A stretch of 64,000 nucleotides of DNA. Origin: Flavimobilis massiliensis (lineage in GTDB: Bacteria > Actinomycetota > Actinomycetes > Actinomycetales > Cellulomonadaceae). The number at the start of each line of letters is the position of its first letter. Position 1 is the first letter of the stretch. The notes beneath the pieces were generated by a model. It searched no databases. It had not been told where the DNA came from and saw only the letters and a list, made by a program, of their open reading frames with translations. Below are positions 51,999 through 60,669 of the stretch, piece after piece. A program made the translations under genes and the position numbers. The stretch is taken from NCBI RefSeq assembly GCF_900240335.1, contig NZ_LT964979.1:1612001-1676000 (forward strand). The letters run 5' to 3'.

Positions 51999-53395
51999 CG
52001 GTCGCGCACCACCGAGAAGGTGACGCCGTCGCCGATGTCGACGGTCGCGCCCAGCACGAGGAGCGTCGGCACACCTGGTGCGAGCCGCACGGCGGCGCTG
52101 CCCGCGCCGTGGACGACGACGCCGTTGGTCGAGTGAAGGTCCGTGAGGAAGACCCGGTCCCCGTCGTCCTGCACCTGCACGTGCGTCCGTGAGATGTCGT
52201 GGTGCGGGCTCGGCACGGTGACGAGACGCGGCAGCGACCTGTTCGGGACCCTGCTGACGACAGGCGCACGCCCGATGAGCACGGTGCGCTCGAGCGTCAC
52301 GACGAGGCCCGAGGACATCACGAGCTTTGCGGTGCCGCGCTCCGCGGGCACCGCGAAGGGACCGGGCACGCGGTCTCCGGTCCACGTCGGCAGGTTCTTG
52401 CGGATCTCGACGAGGTCCGAGCTCATGACCGTCAGCCCGTCGTGATCCGCGGCCGCGTCGACGCGCGTGCTCGCCGCGACCGGGCCGAGGGGTGCGGGTG
52501 GCGGCGGGAGCACAGGGTGCGCCGCCGGCCGCGGCAACGTTCCGGATGCGTCCGGGAGCGGGACCGGCGGGTGCGGCGCGAGGTGACCGTCGGCGTCGGC
52601 CGGTGCCGTGGCGGATCCGGTCCCTGCCGAGCGCTCGGCCTCCGCCGCGAGGGCGTCGACCTCAGCACGGAGCGAGTGATCGACCCCGAGGATCGTCATG
52701 GCGTCGAGGTGGTCCTCGTCGAGCGAGTAGTCGTGCTGCTCCTCAGACGACGCTGCCGGAGATGCGTCGGCGGGCGCTCCGGGGTGCGCGGGCGCTGCGG
52801 GGTGCGCGGCTGCTGCGGCGAGGGCGTCGACCTGCGCCCTGAGCTCGGCAGTCACCTGGAGCACGGTGTCACCGTCGTCGTCGAGGTCGTCGGGGAGGTC
52901 CACGACGTGCGCGTCGGCCGAGGGTGCTGCGGCCGACGACGGCTCTTCCGCGGCGGGTGACAGGCCCGCACGGAGGACGAGACCGAGCTCGACGGCAGCC
53001 GAGGGCACGACCGCGGCGAGAACGGGAAGCGCGTCGGCACCGAGACGTGTCGCGCCGACGGCCTCGAGGACGAGTCCGTCGACGTCGCGGAGATGGTGCT
53101 CCTGCCAGCGATCGGGTTCGCCGCGGCGCACGTCGTCGCCGCGGGCCGTGCGCGCGCTGAGCACAACGTCACCGAGGAGCACTGCCTGCACCGCGCCGCC
53201 GACGACCGACAGCGCGCCGCACGCCCGCACCTCGTCGGCCACGACACGGCGGACGTCGACGACGTCCCCCCCGTCGCGCAACGTATCCCACACCGCGTCG
53301 AGGAGCCCGGCAGGGGTACGCGGCGGGAGCATGACGGCGACGCCGTCGACGACGACCGCGAACCAGTCGCCGGGAACCGACCGAGGAACGATCAT
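51995..53395 (-). CDS. FHA-domain protein with three Thr-centred repeats
   Basis: A 466-residue cytoplasmic protein. The first 150 residues form an unrecognised domain; residues 150-345 are Ala/Pro/Asp-rich. A C-terminal FHA domain (about 358-464) keeps the phosphothreonine-binding residues: G-R (375-376), S-R-T-H (402-405) and S-T-N-G (422-425). Three short repeats in the linker share D-x-x-T-hydrophobic followed by a Leu/Ile-Arg helix: Thr177, Thr234 and Thr322. They look like phospho-acceptor sites that the kinase could modify and an FHA domain could read. It lies between the kinase and the phosphatase genes with 4-bp overlaps on both sides. Confidence 0.88.
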   Translation of the reverse strand: MIVPRSVPGDWFAVVVDGVAVMLPPRTPAGLLDAVWDTLRDGGDVVDVRRVVADEVRACGALSVVGGAVQAVLLGDVVLSARTARGDDVRRGEPDRWQEHHLRDVDGLVLEAVGATRLGADALPVLAAVVPSAAVELGLVLRAGLSPAAEEPSSAAAPSADAHVVDLPDDLDDDGDTVLQVTAELRAQVDALAAAAAHPAAPAHPGAPADASPAASSEEQHDYSLDEDHLDAMTILGVDHSLRAEVDALAAEAERSAGTGSATAPADADGHLAPHPPVPLPDASGTLPRPAAHPVLPPPPAPLGPVAASTRVDAAADHDGLTVMSSDLVEIRKNLPTWTGDRVPGPFAVPAERGTAKLVMSSGLVVTLERTVLIGRAPVVSRVPNRSLPRLVTVPSPHHDISRTHVQVQDDGDRVFLTDLHSTNGVVVHGAGSAAVRLAPGVPTLLVLGATVDIGDGVTFSVVRDR

Positions 53396-54354
53396 GCCGC
53401 ACCCCCGGGTGCCGGCGGGGGCGGAGGGACGGGACCCCGTGCAGGAGTTGGCACGGGTGCGGGGGCGCGGGGTGGGACCGGAGCCGTGGCGGGTGCCACG
53501 ACGGCCGGCTGCAGCGCGCTGCGGGGCCCCGTCTCGCCGGGGAGCTCCTCTTTCCAGCGGGTGCCGCCCGCTGCATGCCGCTGCTCACGGATGCGCTCGA
53601 GCGAGCCCCGCGTGACGGTTGCGTCGTCGATCGGCAGGTCTGCCCGCGTCGAGGCGACGTCGACGACGACGACCGTGACGTTGTCCCGGCCGCCCGCCTC
53701 AACCGCTGCCCCGACGAGCCAGTCCGCAGCCTGCTGAGGGTCGTCGAGCGTCGTGAGCGCCTGGAGGATCGTCGGATCGTCGAGCTCGCTCGTCAGCCCG
53801 TCCGAGCAGAGCATGAGCCTGTCGTGCGCCGCGACCGGGAGGAGCCAGTAGTCAGGGTCCGGCTCCGAGCCCGTCCCGACAGCTCTGGTGATGACGTGCC
53901 GTTCAGGATGGATCCGCGCGTCCGCCACGGTGATCTCGCCCGTGTCGATGAGCTCCTGGACGACCGAGTGGTCGACGCTCACCTGCTCGAGGGAGCCGTC
54001 CGAGACCCGGTAGACGCGCGAGTCCCCGATGTTGAAGATCAGCCAGTACTCGGCGCCATCGACCTCCGTGACGGCGACCCCGGCGACCGTTGTCCCGCCG
54101 AGGCGTGCTCCGAGCGTCTCGCGCATGCGGACGCCCGCGTTCGCAAACGCGTCGTGGACGGCGTCCGGCGTCGCCGTGTCGTGACCGACGAGCGCCGAGA
54201 ACGCGTCGACGACGATGCGGCTCGCGACGTTGCCGGCGTCGTGACCACCCATCCCGTCAGCGACGAGGAAGACGGGAGGGCACGCCAGGAGCGAGTCCTC
54301 GTTGAGCGAGCGGACGCGACCGCGGTCAGTCGCCGATCCCCAGAGAGTGTGCAC
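53392..54354 (-). CDS. PP2C-family Ser/Thr phosphatase
   Basis: A 320-residue metal-dependent phosphatase. Metal-site motifs are visible: R-S-L-N-E-D-S, V-A-D-G-M-G-G-H-D-A-G, G-D-S-R-V-Y-R, C-S-D-G-L-T and G-G-R-D-N-V-T-V-V-V-V-D. The core fills residues 1-250; the rest is a Pro-rich tail. It probably reverses phosphorylation by the kinase encoded downstream. GTG 54354 follows TGAGGA. It starts 8 bp after the stop of the RDD/FHA gene and overlaps the next gene by 4 bp. Confidence 0.93.
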   Translation of the reverse strand: MHTLWGSATDRGRVRSLNEDSLLACPPVFLVADGMGGHDAGNVASRIVVDAFSALVGHDTATPDAVHDAFANAGVRMRETLGARLGGTTVAGVAVTEVDGAEYWLIFNIGDSRVYRVSDGSLEQVSVDHSVVQELIDTGEITVADARIHPERHVITRAVGTGSEPDPDYWLLPVAAHDRLMLCSDGLTSELDDPTILQALTTLDDPQQAADWLVGAAVEAGGRDNVTVVVVDVASTRADLPIDDATVTRGSLERIREQRHAAGGTRWKEELPGETGPRSALQPAVVAPATAPVPPRAPAPVPTPARGPVPPPPPAPGGAA

Positions 54355-54362
54355 GTGTGTCC

Positions 54363-56084
54363 TCAGGCGCCGCGGAACTCGAACGAGATGGAGTAGTCGC
54401 CGAACGTCACGCTCGATCCTTCGGGGAGCCGGACGACCTGGTTCTCGGCGCAGATGATCTGTTGACCGTCCGCGAGCGTGACGACAGTGCCGTTCGTCGA
54501 GGCTCGGTCGGCAGCCCACACGCCCTCGTCGTCGACGCCGATCATCACGTGGGTCTTCGACACGGACCGCCCAGGGTCAGACACGCGGACGAGCTCACCG
54601 ACCTCCTCGCCGTCGCCGGCCGCGGGGTTGCGCCCGACGAGCACCGTGCCCGTGATCGTCAGCTCACGACCGTCGGAGATGCGCAGGAGCGCGGACGCCG
54701 GGATCGCGCCGTCGTCGACGGCGGGGACCTCCGTGGTCCGGGGCCGCAGGCGCGTGAGCTCAAGGTCCTCGTCGAGGACCAGCCCACCGGAGGGCAGCTG
54801 GTCCGACACCGTGGGCACGGCCGGGGCCGTGGCGAGGGCCGGGGACGCGTCCGCGCGGACGCTGCCGGGGACGCTCGTGATGAGCGTCGCGCCGCCGGCA
54901 GGTGCCGGCTGTGCGGCGGCAGGCGCGGGTGCAGGTACAGCCACGGGTGCCGGGGGTCCGGCAACCGGAGGCGTCGGGCCGGGCACCACGGGCGCAGGCG
55001 GGAAACCCTGATCCGGCGCAGGCGGCAAGGGCTGACCCGGCGCAGGCGGCAAACCCTGACCCGGCGCAGGCGGCAAACCCTGACCCGGCGCAGGCGGGAA
55101 ACCCTGATCCGGCGCAGGCGGCAAGGGCTGACCCGGCGCAGGCGGCAAAGGCTGACCCGGCGCAGGCGGCAAAGGCTGACCCGGCGCAGGCGGCAAACCC
55201 TGACCCGGCGCAGGCGGGAAACCCTGACGCGGCGCAGGCGGCAAACCCTGACCCGGCGCAGGCGGCAAAGGCTGACCCGGCGCAGGCGGCAACGGCTGAC
55301 CCGGCGCAGGCGGATACCCATGACCCGGCGCAGGCGGCAAAGGCTGACCCGGCACAGGCGGATACCCCTGGACGGACGGCACAGGTCCACCAGGCCCGGG
55401 CACGGGCGCGCCGACGCCCGGCGCCGGCACGGAGACAGGCGGCGCCGGATACCCCGGCGCCGGTGGCACCGACGCAGAACCGAAGCCGGGAAGCGGCGGG
55501 GCAGGCTGCGGGACCGAGCCCGCGCGGCCTGCTGCGGACGCCGCAGGACGGGCCGCCGCCGGCCTGGTAGACGACGGTGCTCGGCCCGGCAGCCCGTCGA
55601 CGACGTTCGCGTTGACCATCTTGTCGTGCCAGCCTGCCCGGCGCCCGGAGGAGTCGAGGAAGATTGAGATGATGCCGAGGAACACCACGCCGGTGAGAAG
55701 CCCGAACATCAGCTCCCGGAGGAAGGCACGACCGATGCCGAGGGGGGCGCCGGTCGACGCGTCGACGAGCGAGATCCCCATGAGCCGCTTGCCGAGCGAC
55801 CACCCCTTGGAGCCCAGCAGCCAGAGCTGCACGAGGCCGACGACGAGCGAGATGCCGCTGCCGACGGAGAGACCGCGGAGCGCGTCCCCGATCATGTCGA
55901 TCGACGTCGGTGCCGTGTCAGACTCGGCCGACATCGTCGCAAGGGCCTCGAAGTACGCGGGGAGGAACGGCAGCATCGGGATCGATGCGATGAGCGAGTC
56001 GACGAGACGCGCACCGAGTCGCTTGCCGAGCGCCGCAGGTACGCCGACGGCACCTCCGGACGCTCCCATAGGGTAGCTGCTCAC
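54363..56084 (-). CDS. RDD membrane protein with octapeptide repeats and C-terminal FHA domain
   Basis: A 573-residue protein, first gene of the operon. Residues about 15-165 are an RDD-family membrane domain with four hydrophobic segments (G-A-R-L-V-D-S-L-I ... G-W-S-L-G-K-R-L-M-G ... R-A-G-W-H-D-K-M-V). A Pro/Gly-rich middle contains about 15 octapeptide repeats of the type P-P-A-P-G-Q-P-L. The last 90 or so residues are an FHA domain with V-G-R-N, S-V-S-K-T-H and S-T-N-G-T-V. GTG 56084 is chosen for its distance from GGGAGAG; GTG 56096 and ATG 56069 are in-frame alternatives. It probably brings phosphorylated partners to the membrane. Confidence 0.88.
   Translation of the reverse strand: MSSYPMGASGGAVGVPAALGKRLGARLVDSLIASIPMLPFLPAYFEALATMSAESDTAPTSIDMIGDALRGLSVGSGISLVVGLVQLWLLGSKGWSLGKRLMGISLVDASTGAPLGIGRAFLRELMFGLLTGVVFLGIISIFLDSSGRRAGWHDKMVNANVVDGLPGRAPSSTRPAAARPAASAAGRAGSVPQPAPPLPGFGSASVPPAPGYPAPPVSVPAPGVGAPVPGPGGPVPSVQGYPPVPGQPLPPAPGHGYPPAPGQPLPPAPGQPLPPAPGQGLPPAPRQGFPPAPGQGLPPAPGQPLPPAPGQPLPPAPGQPLPPAPDQGFPPAPGQGLPPAPGQGLPPAPGQPLPPAPDQGFPPAPVVPGPTPPVAGPPAPVAVPAPAPAAAQPAPAGGATLITSVPGSVRADASPALATAPAVPTVSDQLPSGGLVLDEDLELTRLRPRTTEVPAVDDGAIPASALLRISDGRELTITGTVLVGRNPAAGDGEEVGELVRVSDPGRSVSKTHVMIGVDDEGVWAADRASTNGTVVTLADGQQIICAENQVVRLPEGSSVTFGDYSISFEFRGA
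55006..55365 (-). repeat. About fifteen tandem 24-bp coding repeats
   Basis: In-frame 24-bp units encode P-P-A-P-G-Q-[P/G]-[L/F/Y]. Several units are identical at DNA level and variants such as G-Q-G-L and D-Q-G-F are interspersed. The array is likely to vary in copy number by slippage or recombination. Confidence 0.9.
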
Positions 56085-56198
56085 CGTTGACGTCACTCTC
56101 CCTGTCGTGCCACGAGACCCCCGATCGACCGGCGATGCGACGGCGGGGTCTTGCTCCATTCACCTCGCACGAATCGGCCGTGCGGTGCAAGGGTACAC

Positions 56199-56240
56199 GC
56201 GCCCCGCGCCCCGCGCCCGGCGCCCAGCGCCCAGCGCCCA
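56199..56240. repeat. Six tandem 7-bp repeats upstream of the kinase operon
   Basis: GCGCCCC occurs twice, GCGCCCG once and GCGCCCA three times, in a row. They lie about 115-155 bp before the first gene of the eight-gene operon. The rest of the 215-bp gap (56085-56299) holds no gene and should contain the operon promoter. Confidence 0.75.
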
Positions 56241-56299
56241 GGCACGAGCAGACCGTCGAACTGATGACGTCCCAGGTCGGGACTCCTGCCGAAACCTCG

Positions 56300-57325
56300 T
56301 CAGCTGGCCCGGTCGACCATCGCGTCCGCGAACGAGACGAGGGTGTCCTTGACACGGCCGTCCGCGAGGGAACCGATCTCAGCAACCGCGTCCCTCGCCC
56401 ACCGGGCCGCAAGCGCGCGCGTCGCGTCGACGACGTCGTGCTCGCGCAGCCGCTCGACCGCGTCCGCGAGCACCGTGTCGTCCGAGAGGTCGGAGTCGAG
56501 CAGAGCGACGAGCTCCGCGTCCGCCGCGGACCCCTCCCCTGCGGCGACGCGACGCCGCAGCAGGATCGTCGGCATCGTCGGCACCTTCTCGCGCAGGTCC
56601 GTGCCCGGGGTCTTGCCCGTGAGGTCACCCGTGCTCGTGAGATCGATGACGTCGTCGGCGAGCTGGAACGCGACACCCAACCGCTCGCCGTACGCGGCGA
56701 CCATCTGCGCGACCTCATCGGAGCAGCCCGCGAAGCGCGCACCGAAGAGCGCCGACGTCGCAAGGAGCGACGCCGTCTTGTCGGCGAGCACACCGATGTA
56801 GTGCTCGACCGCGTCGTCCGTCTCGCGCGGGCCGATCGACTCACGCATCTGGCCGAGGCACAGGCGCTCGAACGTCGCCGCCTGAATCTTCACGGCCTCC
56901 GTGCCGAGCCCTGCGACGAGCCGCGAGGCGCGCGCGAAGAGGAGGTCACCGGTGAGGATCGCGACCGAGTTGCCCCACACCTCGTGCGCCGACGGCGCAC
57001 CACGGCGCAGCGGCGCCGAGTCCATGACGTCGTCGTGGTAGAGCGTCGCGAGGTGCGTGAGCTCGACGACAACCGCCGCGTCCACGACCTCGGGACGTGA
57101 GCCGTCGCCCAGCTCCGCGCACAGGAGCGCGAGGAGCGGGCGCAGCCGCTTCCCGCCCGCGTTGACAAGGTGTCGCGAGGCGTCGTCCGCGAGCTGGTCC
57201 GTCTGCGTGACGGACTCGCGCAGCACCGACTCGACGGTCTCGAGGCGGTCGGCGAGCAGCTGGGCCAGCTCGGCGTCGGGCACGGGCAGCCCGACGCCGG
57301 CGGTCGGCGTCGTCGGGGTGGTCAC
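56300..57325 (-). CDS. All-trans polyprenyl diphosphate synthase
   Basis: A 341-residue prenyltransferase lengthening isoprenoid chains, most likely the menaquinone side chain. The two Asp-rich motifs are H-D-D-V-M-D and Q-L-A-D-D-V-I-D; G-G-K-R-L-R-P and a conserved K-T (L-A-D-K-T-A-S-L) complete the active site. GTG 57325 overlaps the nuoN stop (GTGA) and has no ribosome-binding site of its own, implying translational coupling with complex I. Chain length cannot be read from sequence with certainty. Confidence 0.92.
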   Translation of the reverse strand: MTTPTTPTAGVGLPVPDAELAQLLADRLETVESVLRESVTQTDQLADDASRHLVNAGGKRLRPLLALLCAELGDGSRPEVVDAAVVVELTHLATLYHDDVMDSAPLRRGAPSAHEVWGNSVAILTGDLLFARASRLVAGLGTEAVKIQAATFERLCLGQMRESIGPRETDDAVEHYIGVLADKTASLLATSALFGARFAGCSDEVAQMVAAYGERLGVAFQLADDVIDLTSTGDLTGKTPGTDLREKVPTMPTILLRRRVAAGEGSAADAELVALLDSDLSDDTVLADAVERLREHDVVDATRALAARWARDAVAEIGSLADGRVKDTLVSFADAMVDRAS

Positions 57326-59121
57326 GGGAGGAAGTTCACCGTCTTCTCGAGCAGGTCCAGGACGGGTCCGGGCAGGACCCCGAGAAGAAGAGTACCCACC
57401 ATCGTCACGGCGATCGCCACGCGCGAGCCGACCGAGCCCTTGAGGACGGTGACGCCCCCGCTCGTCCGCCGCAGCTGGTCCGAGAGCCGCAGCCCCACGC
57501 CAGCCTCGGGCTCGCCCGCGAGCGGCGTGCCCACGGGCGCGTCCGACGTTGCGCCGAGCGCGCCGACAGCGACGACCTCGCGCGCCGGCTCCGGCTCGGC
57601 GTCGTCCGCCGCCGGGTCGACGAAGAACATGAGGACGATGATGCGGACGTAGAAGAACACCGCGATCGCCGAGCACAGCACCGCGAGGACCGCGAGCCAC
57701 CACAGCCCGCCGTCGACCGCGACCTTGAACGCCGTGAACTTCCCGATGAAGCCGGCCGTGAGCGGGATCCCCGCGAACGACAGCAGAAAGACGGAGAACG
57801 CAACCGCGAGGAACGGGCTGCGACGGCCGAGGCCCGCCCACTGCGACAGGTGCGTCGCCTCGCCGAGCGTCACCGCGTCCGCGCCACGACCCTGCGACTC
57901 GCGCACGAGCCGCACGACAGCGAACGCGCCGACGGTCGCCAGGCCGTACGCGAGCAGGTAGAAGATCACCGCGCTGTTCATCGGGAACACGAAGGTCTGT
58001 CCGTCGTAGGGCAAAACGCCCGCGACAGCGACGAGCACGAAGCCCGCGTGAGCGATCGACGAGTACGCAAGAAGACGCTTGACGTCGTGCTGGACGACGC
58101 CGAGGACCGAGCCAAGCAGCATCGACGCGATCGCGACGATGACGATCGTCACCTGGATCTCCTCGTGGAGATCGAGGCCGATGAACGGGGCGAACCACAC
58201 GACGATGCGGATGACCGCGCCGAAGGCCGCAGCCTTCGTGCACGCGGCCATGAAGCCCGTGATCGACGTGGGTGCCCCCTGGTAGACGTCGGGCGTCCAC
58301 TGGTGGAACGGCACCGCACCGACCTTGAAGAGCACGCCGACGAGCAGCATGACGACACCCATGACGAGCAGCGGGCGCCCGCCGACGAGGGCCTCGGGCA
58401 CCTGGACGGCGTGACCGTTCGTGATCGCCCAGAGGTTGATCGTGCCGGCGTAGCCGTAGACGAGCGCCATGCCCATGAGGAAGAACGCCGACGAGAACGC
58501 GCCGAGGAGGAAGTACTTGAGCGACGCCTCCTGCGAGAGCAGACGACGGTGGCGGGCCATGCCCGACATGACGTAAAGCGGCAGCGAGAGGATCTCGAGC
58601 GCGATGAACATCGTCAGCAGGTTGCCCGCGGCCGGGAAGAGCACCATGCCGCCGACGGCAAAGAGGAAGAGCGGGTAGATCTCCGTTTGCTGCAGACCCT
58701 TGGTGCGCGCGAGCTCCTCGTAGTCCGAGCCCGGGATCGCGGCGGCCGTCGGAGCGAAGTCGTCCGCACCGCGTGAACGGTCGGCGACGACGAGCAGCGC
58801 GAGCGCTGCGACGACGAGGATGACCGTCTGCAGCGCGAGCGTGAAGTACGAGACCATGAGCGACCCGTTGACGAGCGCGATCGCGTTGAACTCCGTCGGA
58901 GCGAGCTGGTCGACCCACAGCCACACGTTCCACCCGGCCGCGCCGAGCAGCGCGACGAGCGCGAGCGTCAGCTGCGTCGACCGACGGGCCCGCGGGGTCA
59001 CGAAGGCTTCGACGAGCACGCCGACGACGGCCGCGCCGAGCACGAGCAGGTACGGCGCGAGCCACGTCCACCAGATCTCGGGCTGGACGAACTGCGGTGC
59101 AGCAGCGATGAGCGGGGTCAT
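57322..59121 (-). CDS. nuoN: NADH-quinone oxidoreductase subunit N
   Basis: A 599-residue antiporter-like membrane subunit of complex I. About 14 hydrophobic segments; the conserved lysine-bearing stretches are present, for example K-Y-F-L-L-G-A-F-S-S-A and V-P-F-H-Q-W-T-P-D-V-Y-Q-G-A-P. A hydrophilic insert near residues 500-540 (D-D-A-E-P-E-P) lengthens it relative to the Escherichia coli subunit, as in other Actinobacteria. It overlaps nuoM by 4 bp at its start and the prenyl synthase at its end. Confidence 0.96.
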   Translation of the reverse strand: MTPLIAAAPQFVQPEIWWTWLAPYLLVLGAAVVGVLVEAFVTPRARRSTQLTLALVALLGAAGWNVWLWVDQLAPTEFNAIALVNGSLMVSYFTLALQTVILVVAALALLVVADRSRGADDFAPTAAAIPGSDYEELARTKGLQQTEIYPLFLFAVGGMVLFPAAGNLLTMFIALEILSLPLYVMSGMARHRRLLSQEASLKYFLLGAFSSAFFLMGMALVYGYAGTINLWAITNGHAVQVPEALVGGRPLLVMGVVMLLVGVLFKVGAVPFHQWTPDVYQGAPTSITGFMAACTKAAAFGAVIRIVVWFAPFIGLDLHEEIQVTIVIVAIASMLLGSVLGVVQHDVKRLLAYSSIAHAGFVLVAVAGVLPYDGQTFVFPMNSAVIFYLLAYGLATVGAFAVVRLVRESQGRGADAVTLGEATHLSQWAGLGRRSPFLAVAFSVFLLSFAGIPLTAGFIGKFTAFKVAVDGGLWWLAVLAVLCSAIAVFFYVRIIVLMFFVDPAADDAEPEPAREVVAVGALGATSDAPVGTPLAGEPEAGVGLRLSDQLRRTSGGVTVLKGSVGSRVAIAVTMVGTLLLGVLPGPVLDLLEKTVNFLP

Positions 59122-60653
59122 GACGCGCTCCCCTCGAGGGCGATGGTCGAGACGGTGACGTCGGCGGGAGCCTCAACGAGGTCGAGCGCCGGACGCGGGT
59201 AGAAGCCGAGGACGAGGAGCGCCGCGACGAGCGGGGCGACGACCCACTTCTCACGGCCCACCATGTCGGGGAGGCCCGTGAGGTGCTCCTGCTCGGGGCC
59301 CGTGAACATCCGCTGGTAGGTGAGCAGGATGTAGAGCGCGGCGAGGACGACGACGACCGCCGAGACGATGACCGCTGCGGGGTACGCGCCGAACGCGCCG
59401 ATGAGCACCATGATCTCGCCGACGAACGGCGCGAGACCCGGGAGGGACAGCGTCGCGAGGCCACCGAGGAGGAAGACGCCCGCGATGATCGGCGTGGTCC
59501 GCTGAAGACCGCCGAAGTCCGCGATGCGCTGCGACCGCTGGGGGTGCCGCGCGATGACCATGCCCGCCGTGAGGAAAAGCAGGCCCGTCGCGAGACCGTG
59601 GCCGAGCATGTAGAACGACGCACCGGCGATCGACGTCTGCGAGAACGCGAAGATACCGAGGATCATTACGCCGAAGTGCGACACCGAGGTGTACGCGATG
59701 AGGCGCATGAGGTCCTTCTGCCCGAGAGCGAGCAGGGCGCCGTAGATGACGGAGACGACCGCGAGGACGATGATCGTCGGCGCCGCCCACGCCGAGGCGC
59801 TCGGGAAGAGCGGGATACACAGCGTGAGCATCCCGAACGTGCCGACCTTGTCGAGCACGCCGACGAGCAGCGTCGACGTGCCGGCGGGCGCTTGCTGCGC
59901 CGCGTCGGGCAGCCACGTGTGGACCGGGAACATCGGCGCCTTGATCGCGAACGCGAGGAAGAAGCCGACGAAGAGCAGCCGCTCGACGTTCGTCGTGAGC
60001 GCGAGGCCCGTGAGGTTCGCCGTGAGGAAGCCCTCCGCGCCGCCGGGTCCCTGGAGGAACAGCGCGATGACCGCGACGAGCATGACGAGCCCGCCCGCGA
60101 GCGAGAAGAGGAGGAACTTCACCGCGGCGCCGCGACGCTGCGGTCCGCCGAACGCACCGATCATGAAGTAGATCGGGATGAGCATTGCCTCGAACACCAC
60201 GTAGAAGAGGAAGACGTCGCGCGCCGCGAAGATCAGCGTCATGAACGCGGCGGTGAGGAGGACGAGCGCGAGGTAATGGCGCAGCCGCTCGACGTCGTCG
60301 CCCTGCTCGCGCCACGCCGCGAGGATGACGATCGGCACGAGGCCGACGCCGAGCGCGACGAGCGCGAGCCCCAGGCCGTCGACGCCCACGGCGTACGACG
60401 TGCCGATCTGCGGGATCCACGCGTACTGCTCGTAGAGCTGGTGAACACCCGCCCTCGACGTGTCGAACTGCGTGAACGCCCCGACGAGGAGGCCGACGTT
60501 GACGAGCGAGACGCCGAGGGCGATCTCGCGGACGCGACCGCGCGCGCCACGGGGCAGGCACCACAGTGCGACGGCGCCGAGCGCGGCGACGACGACGAGG
60601 GCCGTGAGCCACGGGAACGAGGCCGTGAGGTTCTCGGGCACGAGGGATTCCAT
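59118..60653 (-). CDS. nuoM: NADH-quinone oxidoreductase subunit M
   Basis: A 511-residue proton-pumping membrane subunit. Hallmarks are F-E-A-M-L-I-P-I-Y with the conserved Glu, K-F-L-L-F-S-L-A-G-G, and P-V-H-T-W-L-P-D-A. ATG 60653 follows GAAGGA. Order nuoL-M-N is as in most complex I operons. Confidence 0.97.
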   Translation of the reverse strand: MESLVPENLTASFPWLTALVVVAALGAVALWCLPRGARGRVREIALGVSLVNVGLLVGAFTQFDTSRAGVHQLYEQYAWIPQIGTSYAVGVDGLGLALVALGVGLVPIVILAAWREQGDDVERLRHYLALVLLTAAFMTLIFAARDVFLFYVVFEAMLIPIYFMIGAFGGPQRRGAAVKFLLFSLAGGLVMLVAVIALFLQGPGGAEGFLTANLTGLALTTNVERLLFVGFFLAFAIKAPMFPVHTWLPDAAQQAPAGTSTLLVGVLDKVGTFGMLTLCIPLFPSASAWAAPTIIVLAVVSVIYGALLALGQKDLMRLIAYTSVSHFGVMILGIFAFSQTSIAGASFYMLGHGLATGLLFLTAGMVIARHPQRSQRIADFGGLQRTTPIIAGVFLLGGLATLSLPGLAPFVGEIMVLIGAFGAYPAAVIVSAVVVVLAALYILLTYQRMFTGPEQEHLTGLPDMVGREKWVVAPLVAALLVLGFYPRPALDLVEAPADVTVSTIALEGSAS

Positions 60654-60669
60654 TCGTTCAGGTCCTTCC

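Noticed and set aside
54902..55570. Plus-strand frame with regular D-P-A-Q-A repeats
   Set aside because: Produced by the complementary strand of the 24-bp repeats in the RDD/FHA gene.
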